A stretch of DNA of 64,000 nucleotides, from the NCBI RefSeq assembly GCF_001708505.1, contig NZ_CP015992.1, positions 3,472,001 to 3,536,000 of the forward strand, read 5' to 3'. Each line of letters starts with the position of its first letter. The stretch's first letter is position 1. This document shows positions 51,514 to 60,702 of this stretch, in pieces. Position numbers and translations under genes: made by a program. Source of the stretch: Pseudomonas sp. TCU-HL1. GTDB taxonomy: Bacteria > Pseudomonadota > Gammaproteobacteria > Pseudomonadales > Pseudomonadaceae. Under the pieces are notes generated by a model. The model ran no database searches, was not told where the DNA came from, and worked only from the letters and a program-made list of their open reading frames with translations.

Positions 51514-52287
51514 TCATCCGTGCCAACAGCGATACCAACCATCCTGCTGACTGATCTGTAGATCCGCCTGATAAAGCTCGGAGAGATGTTGACTGGTGAG
51601 AACTTCCGACTTCGGCCCGTCTGCGACCAACTCACCCGCCTTGATCAGCACGACACGGTCGATCTCAGGAATGATTTCGTCGATGTGGTGGGTTGTGATG
51701 ATCATCGACCGCCCTGCTCCACAGAATCGACGCAGCAAGGACAGCATGGTCAGGCTCGATCCCATGTCGAGACCATTGGCGGGCTCATCGAGAATCAGAG
51801 CACGCGGCCCATGAACAAGCGCTCGAGCCAGCAACAGACGGCGCTTCTGTCCGGTTGAAAGCCGTTGAAACATGCGGTCCTCCATCCCTTCCATGTCAAC
51901 GGACCGGAGCATGTCGCGGGCGTGCTCCACCTGCTCCGGCGATGGCTGGAGATGACCATGCATGCCTATCGCGCCAAAAAAGCCGGATATCACTACCTCC
52001 AGCGCGCGCGTGTAAGGGGTGTAGTCGTCCTGGAGATCCTGGGAGATGAAACCGATCTGACTGCGCAGTTGCCAGAGATTGACTCTCTCACAGCCGAACA
52101 GCTTGAGCGCACTACCCTCCTGGTCGACCGGATAGATTTCCCGGCTGATCAATTTCAGCAAAGTGCTCTTCCCTGCCCCATTGGGTCCGAGAATCGCAAC
52201 ACGCTCGCCTTCACTGATCGTCAACGAAAACCGATTGAGCACGCGGGTCTGTTGCTGAAATGCCGTGACATTACTGAACTCAATCAT
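51514..52287 (-). CDS. ABC transporter ATP-binding protein
   Basis: The 257 residues carry Walker A GPNGAGKST near 33-41, a signature LSTGQKRR near 144-151, Walker B ALILDEP near 163-169 and the H-loop His in TTHHIDE. LFGCERVNLWQLRSQIGFISQDLQ near 62-85 resembles single-domain ATPases related to ModF/iron-complex type. No membrane or substrate-binding partner gene is adjacent, so it may work with subunits elsewhere. It diverges from the EamA exporter across a gap with a shared operator. Confidence 0.85.
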   Translation of the reverse strand: MIEFSNVTAFQQQTRVLNRFSLTISEGERVAILGPNGAGKSTLLKLISREIYPVDQEGSALKLFGCERVNLWQLRSQIGFISQDLQDDYTPYTRALEVVISGFFGAIGMHGHLQPSPEQVEHARDMLRSVDMEGMEDRMFQRLSTGQKRRLLLARALVHGPRALILDEPANGLDMGSSLTMLSLLRRFCGAGRSMIITTHHIDEIIPEIDRVVLIKAGELVADGPKSEVLTSQHLSELYQADLQISQQDGWYRCWHG

Positions 52288-52385
52288 GACGTAGAGAAAT
52301 CCGCTGCCAGGTATAAGACTGGTGGTCGGCCGGTCGCTAACTCGCCACCGGAGAGGAGCAAATTGACAACCTCAGAGACCATAAA

Positions 52386-52398
52386 GTATACGATATAC
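52386..52398. promoter_or_regulatory. GTATA-N3-TATAC operator before the EamA gene
   Basis: GTATA CGA TATAC is a perfect 5-bp dyad 82 bases before the EamA start and 98 bases from the ABC ATPase start. It matches the dyad at 48765, so one GntR-type regulator may control both transcription units. Confidence 0.55.
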
Positions 52399-52480
52399 AT
52401 GCAATGCGACCGATGCAAGTGTCGGCTCGTGCCTGGGCCGTCCAGGCACCCAATCGTTCAGACAGGTACGAGGATTCACA

Positions 52481-53365
52481 ATGCCGATAAGGGACTTGCT
52501 GCTAGTTCTGACCACCATCGTCATCTGGGGCCTCAATTTCCTGGTGATCAAGCTTGGCCTGGACGGCTTACCTCCGATGCTGCTTGGTGGCTTGCGTTTC
52601 TGCCTTGTGGCCTTCCCCGCAATGCTCTTCGTCAAACGACCGCAGCTTCCAGTACGATGGCTCCTCGCTTACGGAGCAACGATCTCCCTGGGGCAGTTCG
52701 CGTTCCTTTTCGAAGCGATGGCCCATGGTATGCCCCCCGGCATGGCATCATTGGTGCTCCAAGCCCAAGCGTTGTTCACGCTGATTTTCGCGGCGGTGTT
52801 CATCGGTGAGCCCATCAGGCTAGCTAGCCTGCTCGGCCTACTGGTCGCAGCTAGTGGGCTCTTGCTTATTGGACTGGATGGTGAACGCGTCACGCCGCTA
52901 ATGGCATTGCTGTTGACGCTGTGCGCAGCAGCGATGTGGGCGTTGGGTAACGTGATTACTCGTCGCTTCGGGAAGATCAATTTAGTCGGCTTGGTGGTTT
53001 GGGGAGCGCTGATACCGCCGATTCCCTTCTTTGGTCTGTCACTCTGGCTCGAGGGGACAGATCGAATTCAGATGTCCCTTCGGAGCCTTGATCTACAGTC
53101 TGTGCTTTCCCTCATCTACCTGGCCTACGCCGCGACGTTGATTGGCTACAGCCTGTGGAGCAATCTTCTATCGCGCTATCCCGCCGGAAAAGTCGCCCCG
53201 TTTTCCTTGCTCATTCCCGTCGTGGGCATAAGTTCTTCGGCGATTGTCTTCGATGAGCGCTTGAGCGAGCTCCAATGGATCGGCAGCTTTCTGGTGATGA
53301 CCGGACTGGCGGTGAATCTCTTCGGTAGAAACCTGCTCCACCAGCTACGTAGTCGACTGGGTTGA
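52481..53365 (+). CDS. EamA-family (DMT) amino-acid or metabolite exporter
   Basis: This 294-residue membrane protein has ten predicted helices in two EamA repeats: IWGLNFLVIKLGLDGLPP near 15-32 and MWALGNVITRRFGKINLVGL near 151-170. It resembles the O-acetylserine/cysteine exporter branch (EamA/YdeD). The substrate is not certain. Co-regulation with the LhpC-like gene by the same operator would fit export of a related amino acid. Confidence 0.85.
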   Translation: MPIRDLLLVLTTIVIWGLNFLVIKLGLDGLPPMLLGGLRFCLVAFPAMLFVKRPQLPVRWLLAYGATISLGQFAFLFEAMAHGMPPGMASLVLQAQALFTLIFAAVFIGEPIRLASLLGLLVAASGLLLIGLDGERVTPLMALLLTLCAAAMWALGNVITRRFGKINLVGLVVWGALIPPIPFFGLSLWLEGTDRIQMSLRSLDLQSVLSLIYLAYAATLIGYSLWSNLLSRYPAGKVAPFSLLIPVVGISSSAIVFDERLSELQWIGSFLVMTGLAVNLFGRNLLHQLRSRLG

Positions 53366-53553
53366 GTCCGAGCACACCAACCCTCCACGAGTCGAAAGTG
53401 CATTCGTAGGGGAGTGTCACCTACACCTCCCCCTGCAGATGTTATGTTTGCACGCCAACTTCCTCGCAAGGAGCAAAGCCATGCCGACCGGCTCGGACCT
53501 GACGTGTTTGGCGACACATCGCAATGTCCGGATCGGCACGCTCGGCGAATGCC

Positions 53554-55215
53554 ATGACCAAATCTGGTCGTAACGCCCCTTGCCCCTGCGGCAGTGGCAA
53601 GAAATACAAGAAGTGCCATGGCGATAGCGCTCACTTGGATCGCATTGCCCAGGCGATGGCGGCAATACCCCGCATGCACCTGGGCCAGGAGGCAAAGGAG
53701 CACCAACGTATCGAGCAACAGGGACTGGGAAAGCCCATACTCGCGGCCAAGACGGACAGCGGGTATCAGTTTGTTGCTGTCAGAAATCGCCTCTTCCATT
53801 CGAAAAAATGGACGACCTTCCATGATTTCCTGGTCGATTACCTAAGTCATGCCCTAGGCGTCGAGTGGGCCAATGCCGAACTGAAGAAGCCACTCGAAGA
53901 AAGGCATCCCATCTGGGTTTGGTATCACAAGCTTTGCGAGCAACAGCAGTTGCTCATCGGGGAGCCAGGCACCGTAGCAAGTGCCCCGATGACAGGCGCC
54001 GTTGCAGCCTTCATGCACCTGGCATATGACCTCTATGCTCTGGATCACAATGCTGAGTTGCAGGCCAAGTTGATTGGCCGGCTGCGCAATTTGGAAAACT
54101 TCGCTGGTGCACGCTATGAGATTCAGGTCGCAGCCACACTAGTGCGCGCGGGCTTTACTCTTGCCTTCGAGAACGAAGACGACCGACGCACGTCTCACTG
54201 CGAGTTCACGGCGACAAGCACACACACCGGTAAGCAGTTCTCGGTCGAAGCGAAGCGGGCAGAGAGCCGACGCGTACCTCGGCAACTGGTGCGAGCGCTC
54301 CAGAAGGCGGCAAACCACACCCGCATCGTATTCATTGACCTGAACTCCCCGGACCCTTCGACCGACGAAGGAGTTCCTGCATACATGCAGCGCGCCTTTG
54401 ACCTGGTGCGACGTTTCGAGGTTTCTGCCCCAGAAGCGCAGCGACTGCCGCCGGCCTACGTCTTCCTCACCAATACCCCATGGGAGTACCACCTCGATAG
54501 CGTTGAATGGGGCCAGACCGCGTTAGCAGATGGATTCCGTCTTGAAGATTTCAAGTCGGACCACGTATTCCCTTCGCTGCGTGCAGCTATCAACGGTCGC
54601 CAGGCGCACATCGACATGCACAAGCTGCTCAAGTCCATGCGTAGCCACTCGAGTATTCCGTCAACGTTTGATGGGGATAATCCTGAACTAGCCTTCGTCA
54701 CCGCTGAGCCAAGATTGATCATTGGAAATCGATACGTCGCCCCGGACACGGAAGGAGGCGAGGTGGAAGGCGTGCTCAGCTCCGCTGTTGTAATGGAGCA
54801 GGAGAGGGTCGCCTACTGCGCCCTCAACACCTTCGATGGTCGAGGAATCCTCTTCAGCGTCCCGCTGTCCGAGGCCGAACTTAAAGCTTGGAAACGGCAC
54901 CCTGAGACGTTCTTCGGCGAGATTTCCCGGAATTGTCAGAGCAAGACACCGCTGGATATGTACGACTTCTTGATGGAGACCTATCACCGCACTCCAAAGG
55001 AGAAGCTGCTGGAGTTCCTTGCCGGCTCGGGGGACGTTGAACAGCTCTCTGCACTGAGCCAACCAGAGTTGGCCAGTATTCACTGCGAACGCCTCGCAGT
55101 ACACGCCTTCGCAAACAAGAAGCCGGCACCACCTCCCTTGGTATCCAGATGGCGGAGGAAAACTGAGCCTCGCCGTGCGGCACCTTCCAAATCCGACGAC
55201 ATCTCGACGGATTGA
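53554..55215 (+). CDS. SEC-C zinc-motif protein with PD-(D/E)XK-like nuclease core
   Basis: From ATG 53554 there are 553 residues. An N-terminal SEC-C motif (CPCGSGKKYKKCHG at 10-23) binds zinc. A middle segment has the order of a PD-(D/E)XK nuclease: Glu in GARYEIQ near 186, then CEFTA near 216 and VEAKR near 231. The rest (about 250-550) is unassigned. An ATG 30 bases upstream is possible. Such a domain pair in a defence island suggests a restriction-like role, but that is inference. Confidence 0.7.
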   Translation: MTKSGRNAPCPCGSGKKYKKCHGDSAHLDRIAQAMAAIPRMHLGQEAKEHQRIEQQGLGKPILAAKTDSGYQFVAVRNRLFHSKKWTTFHDFLVDYLSHALGVEWANAELKKPLEERHPIWVWYHKLCEQQQLLIGEPGTVASAPMTGAVAAFMHLAYDLYALDHNAELQAKLIGRLRNLENFAGARYEIQVAATLVRAGFTLAFENEDDRRTSHCEFTATSTHTGKQFSVEAKRAESRRVPRQLVRALQKAANHTRIVFIDLNSPDPSTDEGVPAYMQRAFDLVRRFEVSAPEAQRLPPAYVFLTNTPWEYHLDSVEWGQTALADGFRLEDFKSDHVFPSLRAAINGRQAHIDMHKLLKSMRSHSSIPSTFDGDNPELAFVTAEPRLIIGNRYVAPDTEGGEVEGVLSSAVVMEQERVAYCALNTFDGRGILFSVPLSEAELKAWKRHPETFFGEISRNCQSKTPLDMYDFLMETYHRTPKEKLLEFLAGSGDVEQLSALSQPELASIHCERLAVHAFANKKPAPPPLVSRWRRKTEPRRAAPSKSDDISTD

Positions 55216-55451
55216 CCTCGCCCTCGCCTGACTGCATTGCAGCTCCCGAGCGCCGGCTACGTCGGCGCTTTCTCATTACTCAACTGGTCCTGAACCGCTT
55301 TGTTGTCTGTGATGACATCGGCCCGCCGGCAATGAAGACTGGCAGGACATTGATATCTAAAAGCCACTACCTTAAGGTGCCGGGCCAGCTATGCCATACG
55401 TATCCTATGGAACGTCAGGACTGATCAGCGCCATCACTAAGGAGAGTAGCT

Positions 55452-57176
55452 TTGAAGGTCATTTACAACGGTCGGGGGAGCCGTCGCACGAACGCCTTGC
55501 CTGACGGCTCGGATGATGTTTTGGAACTGCTGTCCAATGACTGGAACGACTATGGATTTGAAACCACGTTTATTACGGTCTGCCGAATAGGAGGAGAGCG
55601 TGTTGAACTGGCGCCTGTCCGTGTCCTCGTTGAGGATGTACACAACACCCGAAAGCATCTGAACAAACTACTAGAAGACGGCTGGGACGGAAATTTTCCT
55701 ATTCCTGACGTGAACTATGTCTCCATTCCAGGAGAAGTTGCGTTCTACGAGCAGTTACAAGGGGCACTTTCAAACGAGCAGGCGTTAGAGATCGCTGATC
55801 GGCTCCGAGATGCAAGTTATCTCGTGTATATCAAGGAATGTCCTGAGGCACAAAGCCTCATTAAGACAAAGGGATTTAGAGACTCGCTCCAGCGCGAGCG
55901 TGGCAGCATTGAGTCTTTTAGTGATGGGTGGAAAGTTCTCGACCAAGAATCCATTACTGCAAAGGACATTGAGTTTGACTTCAAGGATGTCTATGGAAAC
56001 CAATCCTCGTTAAGCCTAAAGTTCAGCTCGGACAAGACGTTCTTGCCACGTGAAATCAACGTACTGATTGGCGCCAACGGAACAGGAAAGTCTCAACTTT
56101 TGCATCAAATGGTTGACGCCTGGATTGCGGATGGAAGACAGTCCCGAAAACGACACACCACAATGCCGGAAAGCATAAGTCGCTTAATCGTTGCATCCTA
56201 CAGTCCATTCGAATTATTCCCAGTGGACATGAGTGCATCAAAGGTTAGGGATCGTGATGCATACAAATATTTCGGCCTCAGAGGCAAGTCAACTTCACAG
56301 TCTACTGGCGAGCCCAAACCCGGCGCATCAGCGCCGGTGACTTTATCAAGGGAAGTTCCAAGGCAGGATACCATCACATCTCTGCTGTCGTGCATTGCTG
56401 ATGATCAGCGATATCGACATGTCAAAGGGTGGGGGCAAAAAGTTGCAACAGCGACCCGTGTTTTGCGTGCTGCGATTGACTTCGACGCAATGGCGTTTAA
56501 GGTCAAGACTCGCATCAATACTGATGATCTTGTCTGCGACGGTGATGTTGAGGCTCCCTTTAAGGAGATAAAATACAAAGGTAAGAATGGGATCTACGCA
56601 CTGATTACAGCAGATACGACAAATCTTTGGGATCAGAAGACTTTGTCCAAAAGCCTTATCAGTTCTCAAGGTGTAATGTTTATCAAAAATGGTTCGATTC
56701 AGGCACTGAGTTCGGGTCAGAGACTTTTTGCCTATCTAGTCCTGAATGTCTTAGGTGCGATCAAGCGTAATAGCTTGATATTGATCGATGAGCCAGAACT
56801 TTTTTTGCATCCCTCCCTTGAAGTCCAGTTGGTGGAGATGTTGAAGCAGATTCTCAATAGGTTTAACTCCCGGGCCGTCCTGGCTACTCACTCTGTTTCG
56901 ATTGTGCGTGAAGTTCCTTCAGACTGCGTACATGTTCTCGAGAGAACTGAAGATCTTCTGATAATAAAAAAGCCACCATTCCAGACTTTTGGCGGTGATG
57001 TACAGCGCATTGCTTCCTACGTTTTTGGCGACAAATCAGTCTCGAAACCATTTGAGCAATGGATCAGCGACCGCTTGGAGCAAATGGACGCCGACGAACT
57101 CATTGCGTCGTTAGAAGGACATATCAACGAAGAGTTGATCATTCAGATTCATACAATGGGGAATGGTAAATGGTGA
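55452..57176 (+). CDS. Septu-like (PtuA-type) ATPase with extended N-terminus
   Basis: The 574-residue protein carries an SMC/OLD-like ATPase: Walker A IGANGTGKSQ at about 206-215, a signature-like ALSSGQRLFAYLVLN near 419-433, Walker B LILIDEPELFLHP near 442-454 and the switch His in LATHSVSI near 477. This ATPase coupled to an HNH protein is the layout of the antiphage system Septu (PtuAB). The first about 180 residues, before the ATPase, are unlike typical PtuA and unassigned (DGSDDVLELLSNDWNDYGF near 17-35). The GC content is lower than in its neighbours. Gene overlap with the HNH partner is 7 bases. Confidence 0.75.
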   Translation: MKVIYNGRGSRRTNALPDGSDDVLELLSNDWNDYGFETTFITVCRIGGERVELAPVRVLVEDVHNTRKHLNKLLEDGWDGNFPIPDVNYVSIPGEVAFYEQLQGALSNEQALEIADRLRDASYLVYIKECPEAQSLIKTKGFRDSLQRERGSIESFSDGWKVLDQESITAKDIEFDFKDVYGNQSSLSLKFSSDKTFLPREINVLIGANGTGKSQLLHQMVDAWIADGRQSRKRHTTMPESISRLIVASYSPFELFPVDMSASKVRDRDAYKYFGLRGKSTSQSTGEPKPGASAPVTLSREVPRQDTITSLLSCIADDQRYRHVKGWGQKVATATRVLRAAIDFDAMAFKVKTRINTDDLVCDGDVEAPFKEIKYKGKNGIYALITADTTNLWDQKTLSKSLISSQGVMFIKNGSIQALSSGQRLFAYLVLNVLGAIKRNSLILIDEPELFLHPSLEVQLVEMLKQILNRFNSRAVLATHSVSIVREVPSDCVHVLERTEDLLIIKKPPFQTFGGDVQRIASYVFGDKSVSKPFEQWISDRLEQMDADELIASLEGHINEELIIQIHTMGNGKW

Positions 57177-58012
57177 TGCATCTACCGAGCCCGCCGCATT
57201 GTAGCATTACCCTTATCGAACAAATTGTGGAGGAACGGCAGGGCGGGCGTAATGCTCAGTATTTCAAGGGTATCGAAGCAGAGTGGAAGGCTCGTACCGA
57301 AGTGTATTTACAGCATGGTGGATCTCCTGAACACGTACCGCTATGGACAGAGGTTCCCGCAGAAAGAAAGAAGAGCTTTAGAACTCTTTATACACATCCG
57401 AAGGATGGAAGCGCCCAAGGTATTGTCCTGGATGATTTAAATGGCCATGATTTAAATTTGTGTCCGGCTTGTGGTGAATTTGGAAAACCTAATACCCTCG
57501 ATCATTATCTTCCCAAGGGCAAGTACCCTCATTTCAGTGTTACGCCCGCCAACCTATTCCCTATGTGCGACAGCTGCCAGAAAGAGAAGCTGGAAAAGAC
57601 GCACACCGCAAAGGAACCAAGGCTCTTTCTGCATCCTTATTACGATGATTTTGTTGAAAGTCAAATAATCCGAGTTGTGATTGAACCGCCTTATGATGCC
57701 CCTAGCTTTCGGCTGGAGCTATCAGACTGGCTATCGCCAGAGCAGAGGGCGGTAGTGCTCAGCCACGTTAGAGAATTAGCAATCGAAAAGCGGTTCGCAA
57801 CGTTCTTCAAGGCGGAAAGCATGCGAATTCAAAAGCTTGCAGTGAAAGCACGTGAGGCCGGCATGCCCGTAGAGGACTCGTTGGAGCTATTCCGGTCGAT
57901 TCATGAAGATCCATCATTGAATAGTTGGCAACACTTGTATTACAGGGCAGTGCTCGACAACCGCGACATGCTCGATTACCTAACGGTAGGAGCTCTCCCC
58001 GATAAAATCTGA
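57170..58012 (+). CDS. HNH endonuclease, Septu-like (PtuB-type)
   Basis: The 280 residues carry an HNH fold of the treble-clef type: CPACGEFGKPNTLDHYLPKG at about 98-117 (first Cys pair and catalytic His) and NLFPMCDSCQKEK near 127-139 (Asn and second Cys pair). A C-terminal helical part (about 180-280) probably contacts the ATPase. It starts inside the ATPase stop region, so the pair is made together. In Septu the ATPase holds the nuclease inactive until phage infection. Confidence 0.8.
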   Translation: MVMHLPSPPHCSITLIEQIVEERQGGRNAQYFKGIEAEWKARTEVYLQHGGSPEHVPLWTEVPAERKKSFRTLYTHPKDGSAQGIVLDDLNGHDLNLCPACGEFGKPNTLDHYLPKGKYPHFSVTPANLFPMCDSCQKEKLEKTHTAKEPRLFLHPYYDDFVESQIIRVVIEPPYDAPSFRLELSDWLSPEQRAVVLSHVRELAIEKRFATFFKAESMRIQKLAVKAREAGMPVEDSLELFRSIHEDPSLNSWQHLYYRAVLDNRDMLDYLTVGALPDKI

Positions 58013-58494
58013 TAGTTCTGACGGATCATGCTCTAGGTCGTTTATATTGGCGTAGGCGCGCTGTGAGGCCTGGTTGATGTCCCTGGTGTAGAGCTTCAGG
58101 AGTTTCCCGCGGCCGCATCCAGTTTTTCACTGATATGGCAGACATCGTTCTGTGAAGTGTTCGTGTCGCTGAGAGGTTGGATCTCCAGCTCGAATCCATC
58201 CCCTCGGCATTGCCGCGCTGTCGGGTGGCTTGCTCTTCCCAATACGCAGCTCTTCGACCAGCGCCAGGACAGACCAGAGTCGCGATCAATGCTGCCTTTG
58301 TTTAGCTCAAATGCCCTGTTTAGCTTTGCAGCCAAACAGGGCATTTGAGCTAAAGATTAGGTCGGAAGGCTAGATTTGGTGGCCGGCTAATCAATCAATA
58401 AAGGGGGTATGCCGAACATTGTTGAGGGGGCCGCCCCGCTCGTGGGGGCGAGTCATCTGCACCTCCCCACTGATCCTCGGCCACCTGCGTCGGG
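58013..58494. repeat. Non-coding gap with 21-bp perfect inverted repeat
   Basis: Arms 58301-58321 and 58334-58354 are exact reverse complements around a 12-base loop, the strongest hairpin in the window. It lies between the Septu-like pair and the convergent KfrA-like gene, with no T-run. It could be a terminator, a recombination site or the end of the element that carries the KfrA-like and recombinase genes. No gene is visible in the gap. Confidence 0.6.
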
Positions 58495-59493
58495 TCAGGG
58501 TTGAGTCGTGTTGCCGACATCGGCTGGGGGATGACCCAAGAGTTTCAACTGCGTGAGGGCCTCGACCAGGCGTTCATGGAGGCCCTGCACCTGCCGGCCT
58601 TGGGAGGCCCCGGTTTCACTCAGGCGTGTTACTTCACCTTGTAGCGTATCGCAGCGTTCCCGCAAGGCACTGTTCTCTTGCTCAGCGTGAGCCCAGGTAC
58701 GCTGCCCCTCCGCCAGCGATTGCTGCTTCTGTTCCAGCTGCCGCTCCAAGGACTGCACGTCCTTCTGCTGCTGACGGGCCTCGGTCAGCAGGCGGGCATT
58801 GTCACGGTTCAGTTGGGTCAGTTCGTCTTGCTTGATGATCAGGGTTTGCTGCAACTGCCGCAGCTCCAATTGCAGTTGTTGTACCTGGGTTTCGTGCCGG
58901 CGCTGATCTTGATCGCGTTGATCCTTGCTGGCCTGCCGATAGTGCTCCAGAGCATCCCGAGCATGCTGATGCTTCTCCTCCAGCGAACGGATCTGCCCCT
59001 CGCGATCCTGCAGGCGGGCTTCCTGGTCGCGCTCCGCCTGCTGCAGCCGTGCCACCTCGACTTCCGCCCACTGGCGTGACTGCTGTTCCCGCTGCAATCC
59101 CTGCTGCGCGACCTGTTGCTGCTCGGCGAGACCGGCGCAGGACATTTCGAGCTGCTGGTTACAGATTTCCAGCTGGTGAATCCGGTCGTGGTAACCGCGG
59201 CGCTCCTGGGACAATTGCTCACGCTCCTGGGCCACGGCGGCACGGGCTTCGTCCCGCAACTGCGTCGCCATCTGAGCGACGAGATTCGCCAATTGATCAC
59301 TTAGCGGCGCCGGAGCTGCCCCCCGGCCGTGATCGGCTTCTTCCAATTCTTTCAGGTAGCGGTGGATGGTGGTCTTCGAGCCGGTATTGCCCAGCTCGAC
59401 CCGGACGGCATCGATGCTCGGGTGCCCCCCCCGCGCCAGAATGGCCTGCCTCGCCTTCTGAACCAACGCCTTGTTGATGCCACCACGGGCCAC
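58495..59493 (-). CDS. KfrA-like coiled-coil DNA-binding protein
   Basis: The 332 residues begin with a KfrA-type N-terminal helix-turn-helix (KALVQKARQAILARGGHPSIDAVRVELG near 8-35, then TTIHRYLKELE). From about 90 to 310 the protein is an uninterrupted glutamine- and arginine-rich coiled coil. KfrA proteins bind operators near their own gene and form filaments on plasmids. Here the gene diverges from a tyrosine recombinase across a 180-base promoter region with repeats, a pairing that suggests regulation of the recombinase or an accessory role in recombination. Confidence 0.82.
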   Translation of the reverse strand: MARGGINKALVQKARQAILARGGHPSIDAVRVELGNTGSKTTIHRYLKELEEADHGRGAAPAPLSDQLANLVAQMATQLRDEARAAVAQEREQLSQERRGYHDRIHQLEICNQQLEMSCAGLAEQQQVAQQGLQREQQSRQWAEVEVARLQQAERDQEARLQDREGQIRSLEEKHQHARDALEHYRQASKDQRDQDQRRHETQVQQLQLELRQLQQTLIIKQDELTQLNRDNARLLTEARQQQKDVQSLERQLEQKQQSLAEGQRTWAHAEQENSALRERCDTLQGEVTRLSETGASQGRQVQGLHERLVEALTQLKLLGHPPADVGNTTQP

Positions 59494-59512
59494 GATGTGC
59501 TCCTACGATTTC

Positions 59513-59550
59513 GTACTAATTTACATACCACGTATTTACATACTAATTAT
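59513..59550. promoter_or_regulatory. Repeat-rich divergent promoter, candidate KfrA-like operator
   Basis: TTACATAC occurs at 59521-59528 and 59536-59543. TACTAATT flanks them on both sides (near 59514 and 59542), giving a dyad with direct repeats. It lies 20 bases upstream of the KfrA-like start, where KfrA proteins bind. A second palindrome, GTGATGGTCAC, occurs at about 59569. Confidence 0.55.
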
Positions 59551-59673
59551 GAGATAAAGCTTACCAAGTGATGGTCACTTTTTCTGATAAAATAATCGAG
59601 CGTTATTCGATTAGAAGAGCAGAATTGGTCGCGGATGATCCGCTCTTCGGTACGAAATGAGCGTGGATGGGTG

Positions 59674-60645
59674 ATGAAGGACGTCGAGCGATACCTACAG
59701 GCTGGTACGCGGGAGAACACCCGGCGCAGTTACCAGTCCGCCGTAGAGCACTTCGAGGTGAGCTGGGGCGGCTTTCTGCCGGCCACCAGCGACAGCATCG
59801 TCCGCTACCTGGTGGACTACGCCGACACTCTCAGCCCCAACACACTCAAACAGCGTCTAGCCGCCCTGGCCCAATGGCACATCAGCCAAGGCTTTCCCGA
59901 CCCGACCAAGACGCCCATGGTGCGCCAGGTTCTCAAAGGCATCCGCACGTTGCATCCGGCCCAAGTTAAGCAGGCAGCGCCGCTGCAATTGCTACACCTC
60001 GAGCAGGCGATCCTCTGGCTGGAGCAGGAAGCGGCGCGCACCTACCAAGCAGGTGAATTGGCGGGCTACCTGCGCTGTCGACGAGATGTCGCACTACTCC
60101 TGATCGGGTTCTGGCGTGGTTTTCGTAGCGATGAGCTGTGCCGCCTGCAGGTCGATCACATCCAGGCCGAAGCAGGTGCCGGCATGACGTTGTTCCTGCC
60201 CTGGAGCAAGGGTGACCGGGACAACCACGGCATCACCCACTACGCCCCGGCGTTGAAACGCCTCTGCCCCGTGCAGGCCTACCTGGACTGGATCTGTGCG
60301 GCGGGAATTGTTCGGGGCGCCGTGTTCCGCCGACTGGATCGCTGGGGCCACATGAATGAAGGAGCCTTGAATCCTGGCAGCCTGATTAACCTCCTACGCC
60401 AGATTCTGCAACGGGCCGGTATTCCGGCCGAAGCCTACACAAGCCACTCGCTGCGACGCGGTTTTGCCACCTGGGCCACGGCCAATGGCTGGGACATCAA
60501 GGCGCTGATGACCTATGTGGGCTGGAAAGACATCAAGTCAGCGATGCGCTACATCGACCCGGCATTCTCCTTCGGTGGCCTCGCGGCAAGGCCCGCGCTT
60601 GAGTCTTCTGCCGGCACTTTGACGCATTTGCCAACTTCTCTCTAA
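59674..60645 (+). CDS. Tyrosine-type site-specific recombinase
   Basis: From ATG 59674 there are 323 residues. The N-terminal SAM-like domain (RENTRRSYQSAVEHFEVSW near 12-30) is followed by the catalytic domain: Arg in IGFWRGFRSDELCRLQ, SHSLRRGFATWA and the Tyr in GWKDIKSAMRYID. The usual second catalytic His of the GH motif is replaced by Trp, which some active recombinases tolerate. It is paired divergently with the KfrA-like gene, and the two probably form the mobility module of this part of the island. The frame extends upstream to 59635. Confidence 0.88.
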   Translation: MKDVERYLQAGTRENTRRSYQSAVEHFEVSWGGFLPATSDSIVRYLVDYADTLSPNTLKQRLAALAQWHISQGFPDPTKTPMVRQVLKGIRTLHPAQVKQAAPLQLLHLEQAILWLEQEAARTYQAGELAGYLRCRRDVALLLIGFWRGFRSDELCRLQVDHIQAEAGAGMTLFLPWSKGDRDNHGITHYAPALKRLCPVQAYLDWICAAGIVRGAVFRRLDRWGHMNEGALNPGSLINLLRQILQRAGIPAEAYTSHSLRRGFATWATANGWDIKALMTYVGWKDIKSAMRYIDPAFSFGGLAARPALESSAGTLTHLPTSL

Positions 60646-60702
60646 CATCGACGCACTACAGGAATGACAGTGCAATGAGTACGCAGGCCAATAGGTGTTC
60701 AA

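Noticed and set aside
58301..58354. Calling the 21-bp inverted repeat an integron attC site
   Set aside because: No integron integrase or array of cassettes is present, and the arms lack the core-site consensus and extrahelical-base pattern.
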